The position numbers and the translations under genes were made by a program. A DNA stretch of 64,000 bases from GCA-002708315 sp964460905 (lineage in GTDB: Bacteria > Bacteroidota > Bacteroidia > Bacteroidales > F082), in assembly GCA_964460905.1 (NCBI GenBank), contig CAYWRM010000001.1, positions 62,001 through 126,000 of the forward strand, read 5' to 3'. The notes beneath the pieces are model-generated. The model was not told where the DNA came from. It saw only the letters and a program-made list of their open reading frames with translations, and did not search any database. Positions 36,275 to 45,889 of the stretch are shown piece by piece; the stretch's first letter is position 1; every line of letters starts with the position of its first letter.

Positions 36275-37633
36275 ATGGCAAAAGCAAAAACAATATACTT
36301 CTGCAATAATTGCGGTCACCAATCGGGTAGTTGGATTGGAAAATGTCCTTCGTGCGGCGAATGGAACTCTTTTGAAGAGGAGGTGATATCTAAACCATCA
36401 GCTAAGGATGCCGGGAATATTAATAAAATTAAATCGATTCCCACAGCTGTTCAAGATATTGCTTCGGGTACAGAAAAGAGAATTGACACAAAAAGTGTTG
36501 AGTTAAACAGAGTACTTGGTGGAGGACTTGTTGCTGGTTCAATTGTACTGTTTGGAGGTGAGCCGGGCATTGGTAAATCTACACTGTTGTTACAAGTAGC
36601 ACTTAATATGGAGGGCAAAAAAATTCTGTATATCTCAGGTGAAGAAAGTCAGCAACAAATAAAAATGCGTGCTGATAGGATTGGTATTAACAACCCCCAT
36701 TGCTATTTGTTAAACGAAACTTTTACCGATAATATCTTTATTAATTGTAAAGAGGTAAAGCCCGATCTTATTGTTATCGATTCAATTCAAACACTTTATA
36801 GTGATGTGATAGATTCATCACCGGGCAGTATTTCGCAAATACGTGAGACAGCAGCACAATTACAACGATACGCCAAATCAACAAATATTCCTGTATTGCT
36901 AATAGGTCATATTACTAAAGATGGTCAGCTGGCCGGCCCAAAAGTACTTGAGCATATGGTTGATACCGTACTTCAATTTGAAGGCGACAGACACTATGGT
37001 TTTCGGATATTGAGATCAATAAAAAACAGATTTGGCTCTACTTCAGAATTAGGCATTTATGAAATGCAATCAAGTGGGTTACGAGAAGTAACTAACCCCA
37101 GCGAAATACTTCTTTCGCAACGTGACGAAATTACAAGCGGTGTTGCTATTGCAGCTATGGTCGAAGGGCAGCGTCCATTGCTCATCGAAACACAGGCATT
37201 AATAGGAACTGCAGCCTATGGCACACCCCAGCGATCTTCAACAGGGTTCGACCTGCGAAGATTAAACATGTTGCTTGCAGTACTTGAAAAACGAAGTGGC
37301 TTTAAACTAAGTACAAAGGATGTCTTCTTAAATATCGCAGGCGGACTTAAAGTTGACGATCCTGCCATTGATATTGCCGTTGTGGCAGCCATTATTTCTT
37401 CTTTGGAAGATGTATCGATTCCACCGAATATTTGTTTTGCAGGAGAGATTGGCCTTTCGGGAGAAATTCGTGCTGTATCACATGTAGAAAACAGGATTAG
37501 CGAGGCTGCAAAACTTGGTTTTGAAAAAATTGTTCTTTCAAAATACAGCTTGAAAAATATAGATTTTAAGCGCTATAAAATTGAAGTTATTCCGGTTAGT
37601 AAGATTATGGATATTGTGGAGATATTGATGTGA
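36275..37633 (+). CDS. radA: DNA repair protein RadA
   Basis: A 452-aa RecA-like ATPase that helps process recombination intermediates. The zinc finger is Cys10/Cys13 and Cys24/Cys27 (CNNCG, CPSCGEW), Walker A is GGEPGIGKST at 94-103, the RadA-specific KNRFG lies near 250, and the C-terminal 150 residues are a Lon-protease-like domain without the catalytic serine. Full length, single gene on its promoter, followed by an M20 gene 57 bp away. Confidence 0.96.
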   Translation: MAKAKTIYFCNNCGHQSGSWIGKCPSCGEWNSFEEEVISKPSAKDAGNINKIKSIPTAVQDIASGTEKRIDTKSVELNRVLGGGLVAGSIVLFGGEPGIGKSTLLLQVALNMEGKKILYISGEESQQQIKMRADRIGINNPHCYLLNETFTDNIFINCKEVKPDLIVIDSIQTLYSDVIDSSPGSISQIRETAAQLQRYAKSTNIPVLLIGHITKDGQLAGPKVLEHMVDTVLQFEGDRHYGFRILRSIKNRFGSTSELGIYEMQSSGLREVTNPSEILLSQRDEITSGVAIAAMVEGQRPLLIETQALIGTAAYGTPQRSSTGFDLRRLNMLLAVLEKRSGFKLSTKDVFLNIAGGLKVDDPAIDIAVVAAIISSLEDVSIPPNICFAGEIGLSGEIRAVSHVENRISEAAKLGFEKIVLSKYSLKNIDFKRYKIEVIPVSKIMDIVEILM

Positions 37634-37690
37634 AATTATTACAATATATATCAATAATATTACATTTGCTATATAAATTCACTAAGCTTT

Positions 37691-38887
37691 ATGAATAAGT
37701 CGGAAGTAAAGGAAAAAGTATCTCTCATTATTAACGATCTGATTTCAATCAGAAGGCATCTACATTCAACTCCTGAATTAAGCTTTTTAGAAGAAAAGAC
37801 TTCCAAATATATTTCCAGGTTGTTGACCGAATGGAAAATTCCACATGATATTAACGTTGGAGGTTATGGGATTGTTGGTTTGATTAAGGGAAAGAACCCT
37901 GACTCAGAAGTAATTGCATTACGAGCTGACATGGATGCACTTGCAATAACTGAGCAAAACAAAATTGACTATAAATCGTTGAATAGTGGTGTTATGCATG
38001 CTTGTGGTCATGATGTTCACATGACTTGTTTATTAGGTGCTGTAAAAATATTGAATGAAAACAGGAATTCTTTTAACGGCACTGTTAAATTCATTTTTCA
38101 ACCGGCAGAAGAAAACTTACCGGGTGGTGCCATTAAAATGATCGAAGAAGGGGTATTGGAAAATCCTAAACCTGAAATGATATTTGCACAACATGTTTTT
38201 CCGGATCTGGAAGTTGGCAAGGTTGGCGTAAAAGCCGGAGTTTACATGGCTTCTTCAGATGAAATAAATCTTTACATAAGTGGAAAAGGCGGACATGCAG
38301 CCATGCCCGATAGTTTTGATAATACAGTTTTAGCTGCTGCTAAAATTATTGTCGACTTACAACCAATTAACTCAAATTTAGCGCCTGCTGGTGTTCCCAG
38401 TGTATTATCTTTTGGGAAAATTGTAGCGGATGGAGCTCATAATGTAATTCCCTCAGAAGTAATAATACGGGGAACTTTTAGAACCTTTGATGAAAAATGG
38501 AGGAACAATGCTCATGAGCTAATCAGAAAAATAGCAACCCAAAACGCATCACAGTATAACACTCATTGCGAAGTGGTTATTGACAAAGGTTATCCCGTTC
38601 TTAAGAATGATGATAAGGCAACAAAGTTATTCAGGGAGTCGGCAATTGATTATGTAGGAAAAGAAAATTTAGAAGAGCTTAAAATAAGAACTACAGTTGA
38701 AGATTTTGCTCGTTATACTCAACTCATACCCGGATGTTTTTACAGGCTTGGTATTGCAAATAAAGAAGAAGGAATTACGTCAAATTTACACACACCTAAT
38801 TTCAATGTTGATGAAAGAAGCATTGAAATAGGAACAGGATTAATGATCTGGAATACTATAAAAGTTCTGAATACAAATACTGAATAA
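37691..38887 (+). CDS. M20-family amidohydrolase
   Basis: A 398-aa cytoplasmic metalloenzyme. The di-zinc site is seen in HACGHDVHMT and QPAEENLPGGA, and RADMDALAI carries a conserved Asp. Relatives hydrolyse N-acyl amino acids, hippurate or indole-acetyl amino acids; the length and motifs do not separate these. Lies upstream of mtnA by 83 bp, so a common transcript is possible. Confidence 0.9.
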   Translation: MNKSEVKEKVSLIINDLISIRRHLHSTPELSFLEEKTSKYISRLLTEWKIPHDINVGGYGIVGLIKGKNPDSEVIALRADMDALAITEQNKIDYKSLNSGVMHACGHDVHMTCLLGAVKILNENRNSFNGTVKFIFQPAEENLPGGAIKMIEEGVLENPKPEMIFAQHVFPDLEVGKVGVKAGVYMASSDEINLYISGKGGHAAMPDSFDNTVLAAAKIIVDLQPINSNLAPAGVPSVLSFGKIVADGAHNVIPSEVIIRGTFRTFDEKWRNNAHELIRKIATQNASQYNTHCEVVIDKGYPVLKNDDKATKLFRESAIDYVGKENLEELKIRTTVEDFARYTQLIPGCFYRLGIANKEEGITSNLHTPNFNVDERSIEIGTGLMIWNTIKVLNTNTE

Positions 38888-38970
38888 TTACAAACTATCC
38901 AATAACTACAACTGAAGACTATTGACTATAAATGACAACCTAATGACTTATATCAAATTACTTCTAGATC

Positions 38971-40032
38971 ATGATAGTAAATAACAAACTATATCAAACA
39001 GTATGGATTGAAGGCGTTTCCGTTTTCATGATACAACAAAATCTACTGCCTTTTAAGTTTGAAATTCATGAGTGCAAAACCTACTGGGATACTTGCATGG
39101 CAATAACTAATATGACTATCAGAGGGGCAGGGGCAATTGGTGCAGCAGCAGGCTATGCAATGGCGCAGGCATTTTTGCAGTTTCGTGATGATAATGATAA
39201 AGCAATCAGCATAAGAGAAGCCCGACAGGACATTGAAAATACACGTCCAACTGCAAGAAATCTTTTTTATGCCGTAGAAAGGGTATATCATGCCGGGTTG
39301 ATTTCAGCCGAAAACGCCATGGTTGAAGCTCAAAAAGTTGCCCAACAGGATGCTGCTGATTCAAAAAAAATAGGTGAATATGGTAGTGAGCTTATCAAGA
39401 AAAAGGCCAATATATTAACTCATTGCAATGCAGGATGGCTTGCATTTGTAGATTATGGAACAGCTTTAGCACCAATTTATCTTGCAAAAAAAGAAGGAAA
39501 AGAAGTGTTTGTTTATGTTGATGAAACCAGGCCACGAAATCAAGGAGCAAAGCTAACTGCATGGGAATTATTCAATAATGGAATCCCTCATGTTATTATT
39601 CCTGATAATGCTGCTGCTTCACTGATGGCTCAAGGCAAAATAGACATGGTTATTGTAGGTGCCGACAGGATTGCAGCCAATGGTGATGTTGCCAATAAAA
39701 TTGGTACTTTAGACAGGGCAATTATTGCCAAAGAATATAATATCCCTTTTTATGTTGCAGCTCCAACATCTACAATTGATATTGTTTGTACTACCGGAAA
39801 AGAAATTCCAATTGAAGAACGAAAACCGGAAGAAGTACTATTTCAAACAGGTATAGACTCAAATAATAATTACGTTCAGATTAGGGTTAGTTCGCCTGGT
39901 TCGCAGGCATTAAACCTTGCTTTTGATATTACACCTTCAAAATACATTACCGGTATTATTACCGAAAAAGGAATTATAAAAGCACACCACCAGTCCATTA
40001 AAAAACTAATGGAAGAATTATCAAATTTATAA
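38971..40032 (+). CDS. mtnA: S-methyl-5-thioribose-1-phosphate isomerase
   Basis: A 353-aa enzyme converting methylthioribose-1-phosphate to methylthioribulose-1-phosphate in methionine salvage. The conserved pair is Cys152 (LTHCNAGW) and Asp232 (VGADRIAANGDV), with RGAGAIGAAAG near the N-terminus. The rest of the salvage pathway is not in this window. The stop is followed by the Nudix start after only 2 bp. Confidence 0.93.
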   Translation: MIVNNKLYQTVWIEGVSVFMIQQNLLPFKFEIHECKTYWDTCMAITNMTIRGAGAIGAAAGYAMAQAFLQFRDDNDKAISIREARQDIENTRPTARNLFYAVERVYHAGLISAENAMVEAQKVAQQDAADSKKIGEYGSELIKKKANILTHCNAGWLAFVDYGTALAPIYLAKKEGKEVFVYVDETRPRNQGAKLTAWELFNNGIPHVIIPDNAAASLMAQGKIDMVIVGADRIAANGDVANKIGTLDRAIIAKEYNIPFYVAAPTSTIDIVCTTGKEIPIEERKPEEVLFQTGIDSNNNYVQIRVSSPGSQALNLAFDITPSKYITGIITEKGIIKAHHQSIKKLMEELSNL

Positions 40033-40034
40033 CA

Positions 40035-40463
40035 ATGTATTCTTATAAATATCCAAGACCAGCATTAACTGTTGATATTCTAATTACCAGAAAGACAAAC
40101 ACCGGATTGAAAATATTATTAATCCAAAGGCTCAATGCTCCATTTAAAGATAATTGGGCATTACCCGGAGGTTTTGTTGATATGGGAGAGTCTTTGGAAC
40201 AGGCAGCAGGTCGTGAATTAGCTGAGGAAACAGGTCTTACGAATATAAAACTGGAACAATTCAAAGCATTTAGCACACCAGATCGTGATCCCAGAGGACA
40301 TACTATTTCGGTAGTTTTTACAGGCTTACTTACTAGTGATTTAAAGGTTACAGCCGGTGATGATGCTAAAAATGTCAACTGGTTTAATGTTAATAACCTT
40401 CCTGTTCTTGCATTTGATCATAAAGAGATAATTAGTGAGGCATTGAAAAATCATTTGGGGTAA
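40035..40463 (+). CDS. Nudix hydrolase (ADP-ribose pyrophosphatase-like)
   Basis: A 142-aa phosphohydrolase with the Nudix box GGFVDMGESLEQAAG then RELAEETGL (residues about 45-68). The start VDILITRKTNTGLKILLIQR is typical of the ADP-ribose pyrophosphatase/nucleotide group. It begins 2 bp after mtnA and is probably co-translated; a role in cleaning up damaged nucleotides is inferred from the family. Confidence 0.85.
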   Translation: MYSYKYPRPALTVDILITRKTNTGLKILLIQRLNAPFKDNWALPGGFVDMGESLEQAAGRELAEETGLTNIKLEQFKAFSTPDRDPRGHTISVVFTGLLTSDLKVTAGDDAKNVNWFNVNNLPVLAFDHKEIISEALKNHLG

Positions 40464-40555
40464 AATTATGATTTGTAATATTGACTTTTACAGGTATACC
40501 AGACTCTGGAAGGTCAATAATAATTTTGTATTTTTATTGTCTAATTACAATAGTA

Positions 40556-41473
40556 ATGGATTATAAAGATTATTATAATATTTTGGGAGTTACTAAGTCA
40601 GCAACAAAAGCTGAAATAAAAAAGGCTTATCGTAATCTTGCTAAAAAATACCACCCCGATAAAACAAATGGCAACAGTGAGTTAGAAGAAAAATTTAAAG
40701 AAGTTTCTGAAGCTTATGAGGTGTTGAGTAATGATGAAAACCGTAAGAAATATGATGAGCTAGGGGCAAACTGGAAAAACCAACAACAAGGTGGCACGGG
40801 AGGCTTTGATTACTCGCAATATTATACAAACACAGGCGGGCAAGGAGGCCATCAATCTTTTGAGGGTGATCCTGAAATGTTTTCTGAATTTTTTAATAAT
40901 ATTTTTGGTGGTGGTTACTCTAGTTCAGGAGAAAGAAGGCAAACCGCCAGAAAAGGTCAAAATTATATGGCTGAAATGGATATGACTCTAACGGAAGCAT
41001 ATCATGGAGGAACGCGAATAATTAATGTAAATGGCAAAAAACTCCGGATTAAAACAAAACCTGGTACCCGGGATAAACAAAAAATTAAGCTTACGGGTAA
41101 AGGCAGCCCCGGAATCAACGGTGGTCTATCAGGTGATCTGTTTATTACCATAAATATTCCGCCAGACTCTAAATTTAAACGAAAAGGTAACAACCTCTAT
41201 ATTAATCTTCCCCTTGATATTTACACAGCTATATTAGGTGGCAAAGTAGAAATACCTACTCTTAACGGAAATGTTCATATGACAATACCAAAAGGTACAC
41301 AAGGAGGGAAAACGCTAAGGTTAAAGAATAAGGGGATGCCAATTTATGGTAGTTCTACACAAAACGGCGATTTATATGTAAAAACTAACATTATAATTCC
41401 AATAAATTTATCTAGCGAAGAGAAACAACTATTTGCCAAACTTAAAGACTTAAACAATGAGCACGCTAATTAA
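40556..41473 (+). CDS. CbpA-type DnaJ co-chaperone
   Basis: A 305-aa J-protein. The J domain covers residues 1-70 with HPD in KKYHPDKTNG; a G/F-rich linker follows (about 75-130), then two C-terminal substrate-binding domains. No zinc finger is present, so it is CbpA-like rather than DnaJ proper. The frame is open from 40481, but DYKDYYNILGV is the normal N-terminus and a TAATTTTG element lies upstream of it, so the ATG at 40556 is chosen. Overlaps the next gene by 17 bp. Confidence 0.92.
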   Translation: MDYKDYYNILGVTKSATKAEIKKAYRNLAKKYHPDKTNGNSELEEKFKEVSEAYEVLSNDENRKKYDELGANWKNQQQGGTGGFDYSQYYTNTGGQGGHQSFEGDPEMFSEFFNNIFGGGYSSSGERRQTARKGQNYMAEMDMTLTEAYHGGTRIINVNGKKLRIKTKPGTRDKQKIKLTGKGSPGINGGLSGDLFITINIPPDSKFKRKGNNLYINLPLDIYTAILGGKVEIPTLNGNVHMTIPKGTQGGKTLRLKNKGMPIYGSSTQNGDLYVKTNIIIPINLSSEEKQLFAKLKDLNNEHAN

Positions 41474-41819
41474 ATCAGACTATACGTATTATGATCAATC
41501 TTTTGCTGAATTTGTAAAAGCATTGATCAACACTCAGTTAAAACATTATGCTTCCGACTTATTTCCCGAACTGGAAACAGTAGACGAAATTACTTTTAAT
41601 AGAGGACTCATTAGAGCACAAAAAGTATGTACAACTTTAAATTTGCCAATACACGAACATTTTAAAAAAGTATATCGTACTTCCGGCAATAATATTTATT
41701 GCGATTACCGACTTTCGCATACAGCCTATTTACTTGTAGGATTAAATGGTGATGTTGAAAGTAAAAAGGTTGCTCAAATTCAAATAGAACTGGTTAAAAA
41801 TCTGCTGGAGGATGCTTGA
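41457..41819 (+). CDS. Hypothetical protein translationally coupled to the J-protein gene
   Basis: A 120-aa soluble protein I do not recognise. It has a mixed alpha-rich composition (FAEFVKALINTQLKHY, FNRGLIRAQKVCTTL, HTAYLLVGLNG). Its start lies 17 bp inside the CbpA-like gene, so the two are very likely co-translated; a chaperone partner comparable in setting to CbpM, which follows cbpA in E. coli, would fit, although I see no sequence resemblance. No signal peptide or membrane segment. Confidence 0.7.
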   Translation: MSTLIKSDYTYYDQSFAEFVKALINTQLKHYASDLFPELETVDEITFNRGLIRAQKVCTTLNLPIHEHFKKVYRTSGNNIYCDYRLSHTAYLLVGLNGDVESKKVAQIQIELVKNLLEDA

Positions 41820-41906
41820 TACTAACTTGAAGAATTACTTTTATAAAAATAAGCACAAACAAAACTTTACTTTTTATCGATATTTATAACCTAAAGCTAT
41901 TTTATT

Positions 41907-42524
41907 ATGATAAAAAAAATTATACTATTATCGTTTTTAATATTATTAACAGGAATACAGTTCCTTAGCGCACAAGCTTATACAGCAAATGTAGATTTTG
42001 GACAAGAGAAACTAGCAATCAGAGAAGTCCGCAGAAATGCTATAACTGCTAATATAGGTTGGAATGGTCTTACCGGCATTGGGGTTACTTACCATAACTA
42101 TGTAGCTAAACAAATGAGTGCTGAATTTGGAGTTGGTCTTTCAACAACCGGGATTAAGTTTGGAGGCAGGTTTAGTTATCTTTTTTCTGATAAAAATTTT
42201 TCTCCATTTATATCAGGTGGATTTATGTATGGTATGGGTTCTGGCGATTATGAATATGATTACGAATATGATGGATCATATAAATTTTCGTATTCAATTG
42301 GTGCATCACCATTTGCTCAAATTGCAGGAGGAATTGAATATATGAAAAACAATGGCTTTATGTTTAGTGCCAATTTAGGTTGGGCAATACTATTAACCGA
42401 TAGCAATTACGAAATAACCAAGGGAAACCCAACTAGTGATGAGCTCAGAGCAATGGATATTGCAATTAGTAGTGGTTTTGTTCTTGAGTTTTCTATTGGA
42501 TATGCAATTGGCAACAAAAAATAA
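41907..42524 (+). CDS. Secreted/outer-membrane beta-barrel-like protein
   Basis: A 205-aa protein with a signal peptide ending QFLSA before QAYTA. The mature part is rich in alternating strands with glycine and aromatic residues (AEFGVGLSTTGIKFGGRF, PFISGGFMYGMGSGDY) and ends with EFSIGYAIGNKK, consistent with a small 8-strand outer-membrane barrel. No family or function recognised. Confidence 0.65.
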   Translation: MIKKIILLSFLILLTGIQFLSAQAYTANVDFGQEKLAIREVRRNAITANIGWNGLTGIGVTYHNYVAKQMSAEFGVGLSTTGIKFGGRFSYLFSDKNFSPFISGGFMYGMGSGDYEYDYEYDGSYKFSYSIGASPFAQIAGGIEYMKNNGFMFSANLGWAILLTDSNYEITKGNPTSDELRAMDIAISSGFVLEFSIGYAIGNKK

Positions 42525-42576
42525 ACCAGAGGAATGTGTTGCCAGATTGTTAACCTTAAAACTACTAGCAAACTAA

Positions 42577-43068
42577 CTATCCCTTTATTCGTTGTTCAAT
42601 TGAAGTAGTTGAATAACCTGGCAAAAATTCAATAGTTTTTATCACACCCCCTTTAGCCATAACAACATCATATCCAACAATATCTTCAGCTTTATAGTCA
42701 GCCCCTTTTACAAGAACATCGGGTTGAATAATTCTAATAAGTTCCAAGGGAGTATCCTCATCAAATAATACCACTGCATCAACAAATCCCAATGCAGCAA
42801 TAATCATTGATCGTGATTTTTCATCAGTAATTGGCCTGTTTGTCCCTTTCCCTAGTCGTTTTGCAGATTTGTCAGAGTTAACGCCAATTATAATAATATC
42901 ACCATTATCTTTAGCCTTACACAGGTAATCAATGTGCCCCAGGTGAAGCAAATCAAAAACCCCATTAGTAAACACAATCTTATTGTTAGCAGATTTCCAC
43001 TCGTTAAGTTTTAAGTTTAACATCTGTTTGTCAAGTACCTTTTTAGATATGGCTGTTAAATTATTCAT
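42577..43068 (-). CDS. rfaE2: D-glycero-beta-D-manno-heptose 1-phosphate adenylyltransferase
   Basis: A 163-aa nucleotidyltransferase of LPS heptose synthesis, corresponding to the C-terminal domain of E. coli HldE without its kinase half. Motifs are TNGVFDLLHLGHIDYL (HLGH) and the end LPGYSTTSIEQRI. The split form is common in Bacteroidota. Its start overlaps the end of the UPF0104 gene by 8 bp, so the two are co-translated. Confidence 0.92.
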   Translation of the reverse strand: MNNLTAISKKVLDKQMLNLKLNEWKSANNKIVFTNGVFDLLHLGHIDYLCKAKDNGDIIIIGVNSDKSAKRLGKGTNRPITDEKSRSMIIAALGFVDAVVLFDEDTPLELIRIIQPDVLVKGADYKAEDIVGYDVVMAKGGVIKTIEFLPGYSTTSIEQRIKG

Positions 43069-44089
43069 TTAATGGTTTTTCGTTTTTTGCTAATATTACT
43101 ATGTAAAAATACGATAAACTTCCTATAACAACATTTAGTATGGTTTGTCCGGCATGTGTGATGGCTGCAAAAGATCCGGCAGTATTTCCACCAATATTAT
43201 ATATTTCCACTAAAATAGCTTTTATGATGAAGTGGTACGCACCAATTCCACCAGGTACCGGTGCAACAATACCAAGGCTGCCAATTGCAAGCACAGTTAA
43301 GGCATTTACAAAAGTTAGATCGCTGGTTTCCTTGAGCATGAAAAAGGGTAAATAAACCATTATTGCATAAAAAAACCATATTAAAAAAGTGTACAACAAA
43401 AACAGCCATTTTTGTCGCAACTTCATTATTGTTTTAATGCCATCAAGAAAACCATCTAAAAACTCATGTAATTTCTTAAAAAAAGGTTGCTTCTTAATTT
43501 TTTCTTTAAATATCTTAACAATAAAAACTACTAAAACAATTGTCAATAATGTTAGTCCAACAAAAAATAATAAACTAGTTAAATTTGAAGATAAATTATT
43601 AATTGTGGGTCCAAATACTTCATTCATAAAATCACTTAGCGAGTTTATTTGAAATATTATAACCAAAAATATTATAAAAAAAAGTACTATTAGATCGAAA
43701 ATTCTTTCTGAAATAACGGTACCAAACAAAGCGTTAAAAGGTATTTTCTCTTTTTTCGATAATACTCCGCATCGCATAAATTCTCCCATTCTTGGAACTG
43801 CAGTATTTGCCATATACCCGATCATGACAGCAAAAAAGGTAGTAGATAGCTTAGTTTTATAATTTAATGAATTAATAAGAAGGTTCCATCTTAAAGCTCT
43901 AAAGATATGAGATACAATTGCAAATACAAGGGAAATTAAAAGCCATGAATAATTTGCTTCCCTAATATCTGACCATACCTCATCCATGTCGAGTTTTCTA
44001 AAACTCAACCAAAGCAGCAAAATACCTATACCCAGAAAAAACAGGTATTGGATTATAGTAATAATTCTCCGTTTTTGAGTTGGTGCCAA
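43061..44089 (-). CDS. UPF0104 / lysylphosphatidylglycerol synthase TM-region protein
   Basis: A 342-aa protein with about eight helices. RALRWNLLINSLNYK, TAVPRMGEFMRCG and the C-terminal PVPGGIGAYHFI are conserved in this flippase-like family (MprF N-terminal type, no synthase domain). It probably moves a lipid or lipid-linked substrate across the inner membrane. It is part of panC-panD-UPF0104-rfaE2: 4 bp from panD and overlapping rfaE2. Confidence 0.82.
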   Translation of the reverse strand: MAPTQKRRIITIIQYLFFLGIGILLLWLSFRKLDMDEVWSDIREANYSWLLISLVFAIVSHIFRALRWNLLINSLNYKTKLSTTFFAVMIGYMANTAVPRMGEFMRCGVLSKKEKIPFNALFGTVISERIFDLIVLFFIIFLVIIFQINSLSDFMNEVFGPTINNLSSNLTSLLFFVGLTLLTIVLVVFIVKIFKEKIKKQPFFKKLHEFLDGFLDGIKTIMKLRQKWLFLLYTFLIWFFYAIMVYLPFFMLKETSDLTFVNALTVLAIGSLGIVAPVPGGIGAYHFIIKAILVEIYNIGGNTAGSFAAITHAGQTILNVVIGSLSYFYIVILAKNEKPLNE

Positions 44090-44093
44090 ATTA

Positions 44094-44441
44094 TTATTTT
44101 ATCCGGTTATTTTCGTCGGGAAATACAATGGAAGGTTTAAATGTTTTAGCCGTTTCAAAGTCCATGCTGGCATATGAAACAATAATAACAAGGTCGTTAA
44201 TTTCAACTTTTCGGGCAGCCGCACCATTTAATGAAATAATGCCTGATCCACGCTCTCCTTTAATCACATAAGTTGCAAACCTTTCTCCATTTGTTATATT
44301 ATAAATGCTGACCTTTTCGTTTTCAATTAAATTAGCAGCATCCATTACATCCTCATCTATAGCAATGCTTCCAATGTAGTTTAAGTCGGCCATAGTAACT
44401 GTGGCTCTGTGAATTTTAGATTTTAGTACCTCTATATTCAT
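44094..44441 (-). CDS. panD: Aspartate 1-decarboxylase proenzyme
   Basis: A 115-aa pyruvoyl enzyme making beta-alanine for coenzyme A. The self-cleavage site is Gly24-Ser25 in NYIGSIAID, with Arg54 in GERFATYV and the core GSGIISLNGAAARK. Directly downstream of panC and 4 bp upstream of the UPF0104 gene. Confidence 0.95.
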   Translation of the reverse strand: MNIEVLKSKIHRATVTMADLNYIGSIAIDEDVMDAANLIENEKVSIYNITNGERFATYVIKGERGSGIISLNGAAARKVEINDLVIIVSYASMDFETAKTFKPSIVFPDENNRIK

Positions 44442-44481
44442 TATTTTAGTAGTAGAGTTGGTAAATGAATCGGTAAAATTA

Positions 44482-45324
44482 TTAAATAATTCTGATATTA
44501 TCTATTAATCTTACGTTTCCAAGCTTAACAACAACAAATGCAATAATTCCTGTTGCTGCTCCCCATGCATTAATTGACTGAAGTGTTTTGTCATCTGCAA
44601 GCTCAAAGTATTCTAACTCAAATTCTTCTCGCGAATTAAACATATTAACAACCAACTGTCTTAGAGGCCCGGGACATATAGTTTCACTGCTTTTTTTAAC
44701 AAATTTTAATGTTTGATAAATAAAAGATGCTGCATTCCTTTCTTCTTTTGTAAGAAGTTTATTTCTGGAGCTCATAGCAAGTCCGTCTTTTTCTCTTACT
44801 GTTGAGCATGGGATAATTTGAACAGGTATTTTTTCAATATCAATAAGATTTTTAATAATTGCAAGTTGCTGATAATCTTTCTCTCCAAAATATGCTTTAT
44901 GAGGGATTGTAATATTAAATAAACTGCTAACAACAACTGCTACACCATTAAAGTGTCCCGGTCGAGAAGCCCCTTCCATAACAGTTTCAAGCAACCCAAA
45001 ATCATATTTTTTTGTTACTTTTTCAGGATACATTTCTTTGGCAGAAGGTGCAAATAATACATCACAACCAATATCTTCCAGTAATTTTGCATCAGCATCT
45101 ATATCTCTTGGATACTTTTTAAGATCCTCCGGGTTATTAAACTGAATTGGATTTACGAAAACACTAACAAGCAATAAGTCATTTTCCTGTTTAGCCCGTT
45201 TCATTAACTCCAGGTGACCCTTGTGTAAAGTACCCATAGTTGGAACAAAACCGATTATCTTTCCATTTTTCCTTTGTTCCTTAACAAAGTTATGGGTATC
45301 TGAAATTTTTGAAAATGTAATCAT
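44482..45324 (-). CDS. panC: Pantothenate synthetase
   Basis: A 280-aa ligase joining pantoate and beta-alanine with ATP. Motifs: PTMGTLHKGHLEL (HKGH), FVNPIQFN, FGEKDYQQL and the KMSKS-like MSSRN. Works with panD next to it; panB is not in this window. Starts 5 bp after the thioredoxin-like gene. Confidence 0.95.
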   Translation of the reverse strand: MITFSKISDTHNFVKEQRKNGKIIGFVPTMGTLHKGHLELMKRAKQENDLLLVSVFVNPIQFNNPEDLKKYPRDIDADAKLLEDIGCDVLFAPSAKEMYPEKVTKKYDFGLLETVMEGASRPGHFNGVAVVVSSLFNITIPHKAYFGEKDYQQLAIIKNLIDIEKIPVQIIPCSTVREKDGLAMSSRNKLLTKEERNAASFIYQTLKFVKKSSETICPGPLRQLVVNMFNSREEFELEYFELADDKTLQSINAWGAATGIIAFVVVKLGNVRLIDNIRII

Positions 45325-45329
45325 CTTGT

Positions 45330-45836
45330 CTATTTTACTATTTTCTCTAGGTCTTTTTCAAGTGATTTTTTTGGTGTTTCAATGATACGACCAATTTCTT
45401 CACCATTCTCATAAATAATAAATGTTGGAACCCGTTTAATATCCAGGTTATCTATATCAAAAAAAACAGCTTTTTTGTCTCTAGTAACTGCAATTACTTT
45501 AACCAGGCTGTCATTATATCCCGCATCATCCAACACTTTATAAAAACGAGGAACTTCTCTTTTACTATCCGAACACCATGTTCCAAGCACAATTGTAATT
45601 TCCACATTATCAAGTTTTCTTTCAAGTTTTTTTATAGATGCTTTTGAAGGTTCGTATACATTATAATGGTTATTAAAGTGAGTGCCGTAGTCACCTTTTT
45701 GGAGGCCTTCTATATTACAATATCCTATAAGGATTTCGTTTTTTGATTTTGGATCATCTACTGTGCTGTTAATTTGTGCAATACCATGTAGGCTAACAAT
45801 AACAATTAATGAAATTAAGAATATTCTAATCTTCAT
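45330..45836 (-). CDS. Secreted thioredoxin-fold protein
   Basis: A 168-aa exported protein with a signal peptide ending LHGIA before QINST. The active site reads WCSDSKRE, so the usual CxxC is replaced by Cys-Ser-Asp-Ser and dithiol exchange is unlikely; the fold is supported by VPTFIIYENGEEIGRI. Thioredoxin-like periplasmic proteins with a single Cys are frequent in Bacteroidota. It starts the run into panC with 5 bp. Confidence 0.8.
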   Translation of the reverse strand: MKIRIFLISLIVIVSLHGIAQINSTVDDPKSKNEILIGYCNIEGLQKGDYGTHFNNHYNVYEPSKASIKKLERKLDNVEITIVLGTWCSDSKREVPRFYKVLDDAGYNDSLVKVIAVTRDKKAVFFDIDNLDIKRVPTFIIYENGEEIGRIIETPKKSLEKDLEKIVK

Positions 45837-45889
45837 CAGTTTAATTTTTTGACAAAATTAGGTCAAATCTTAATATAAAGTTCAATTGG

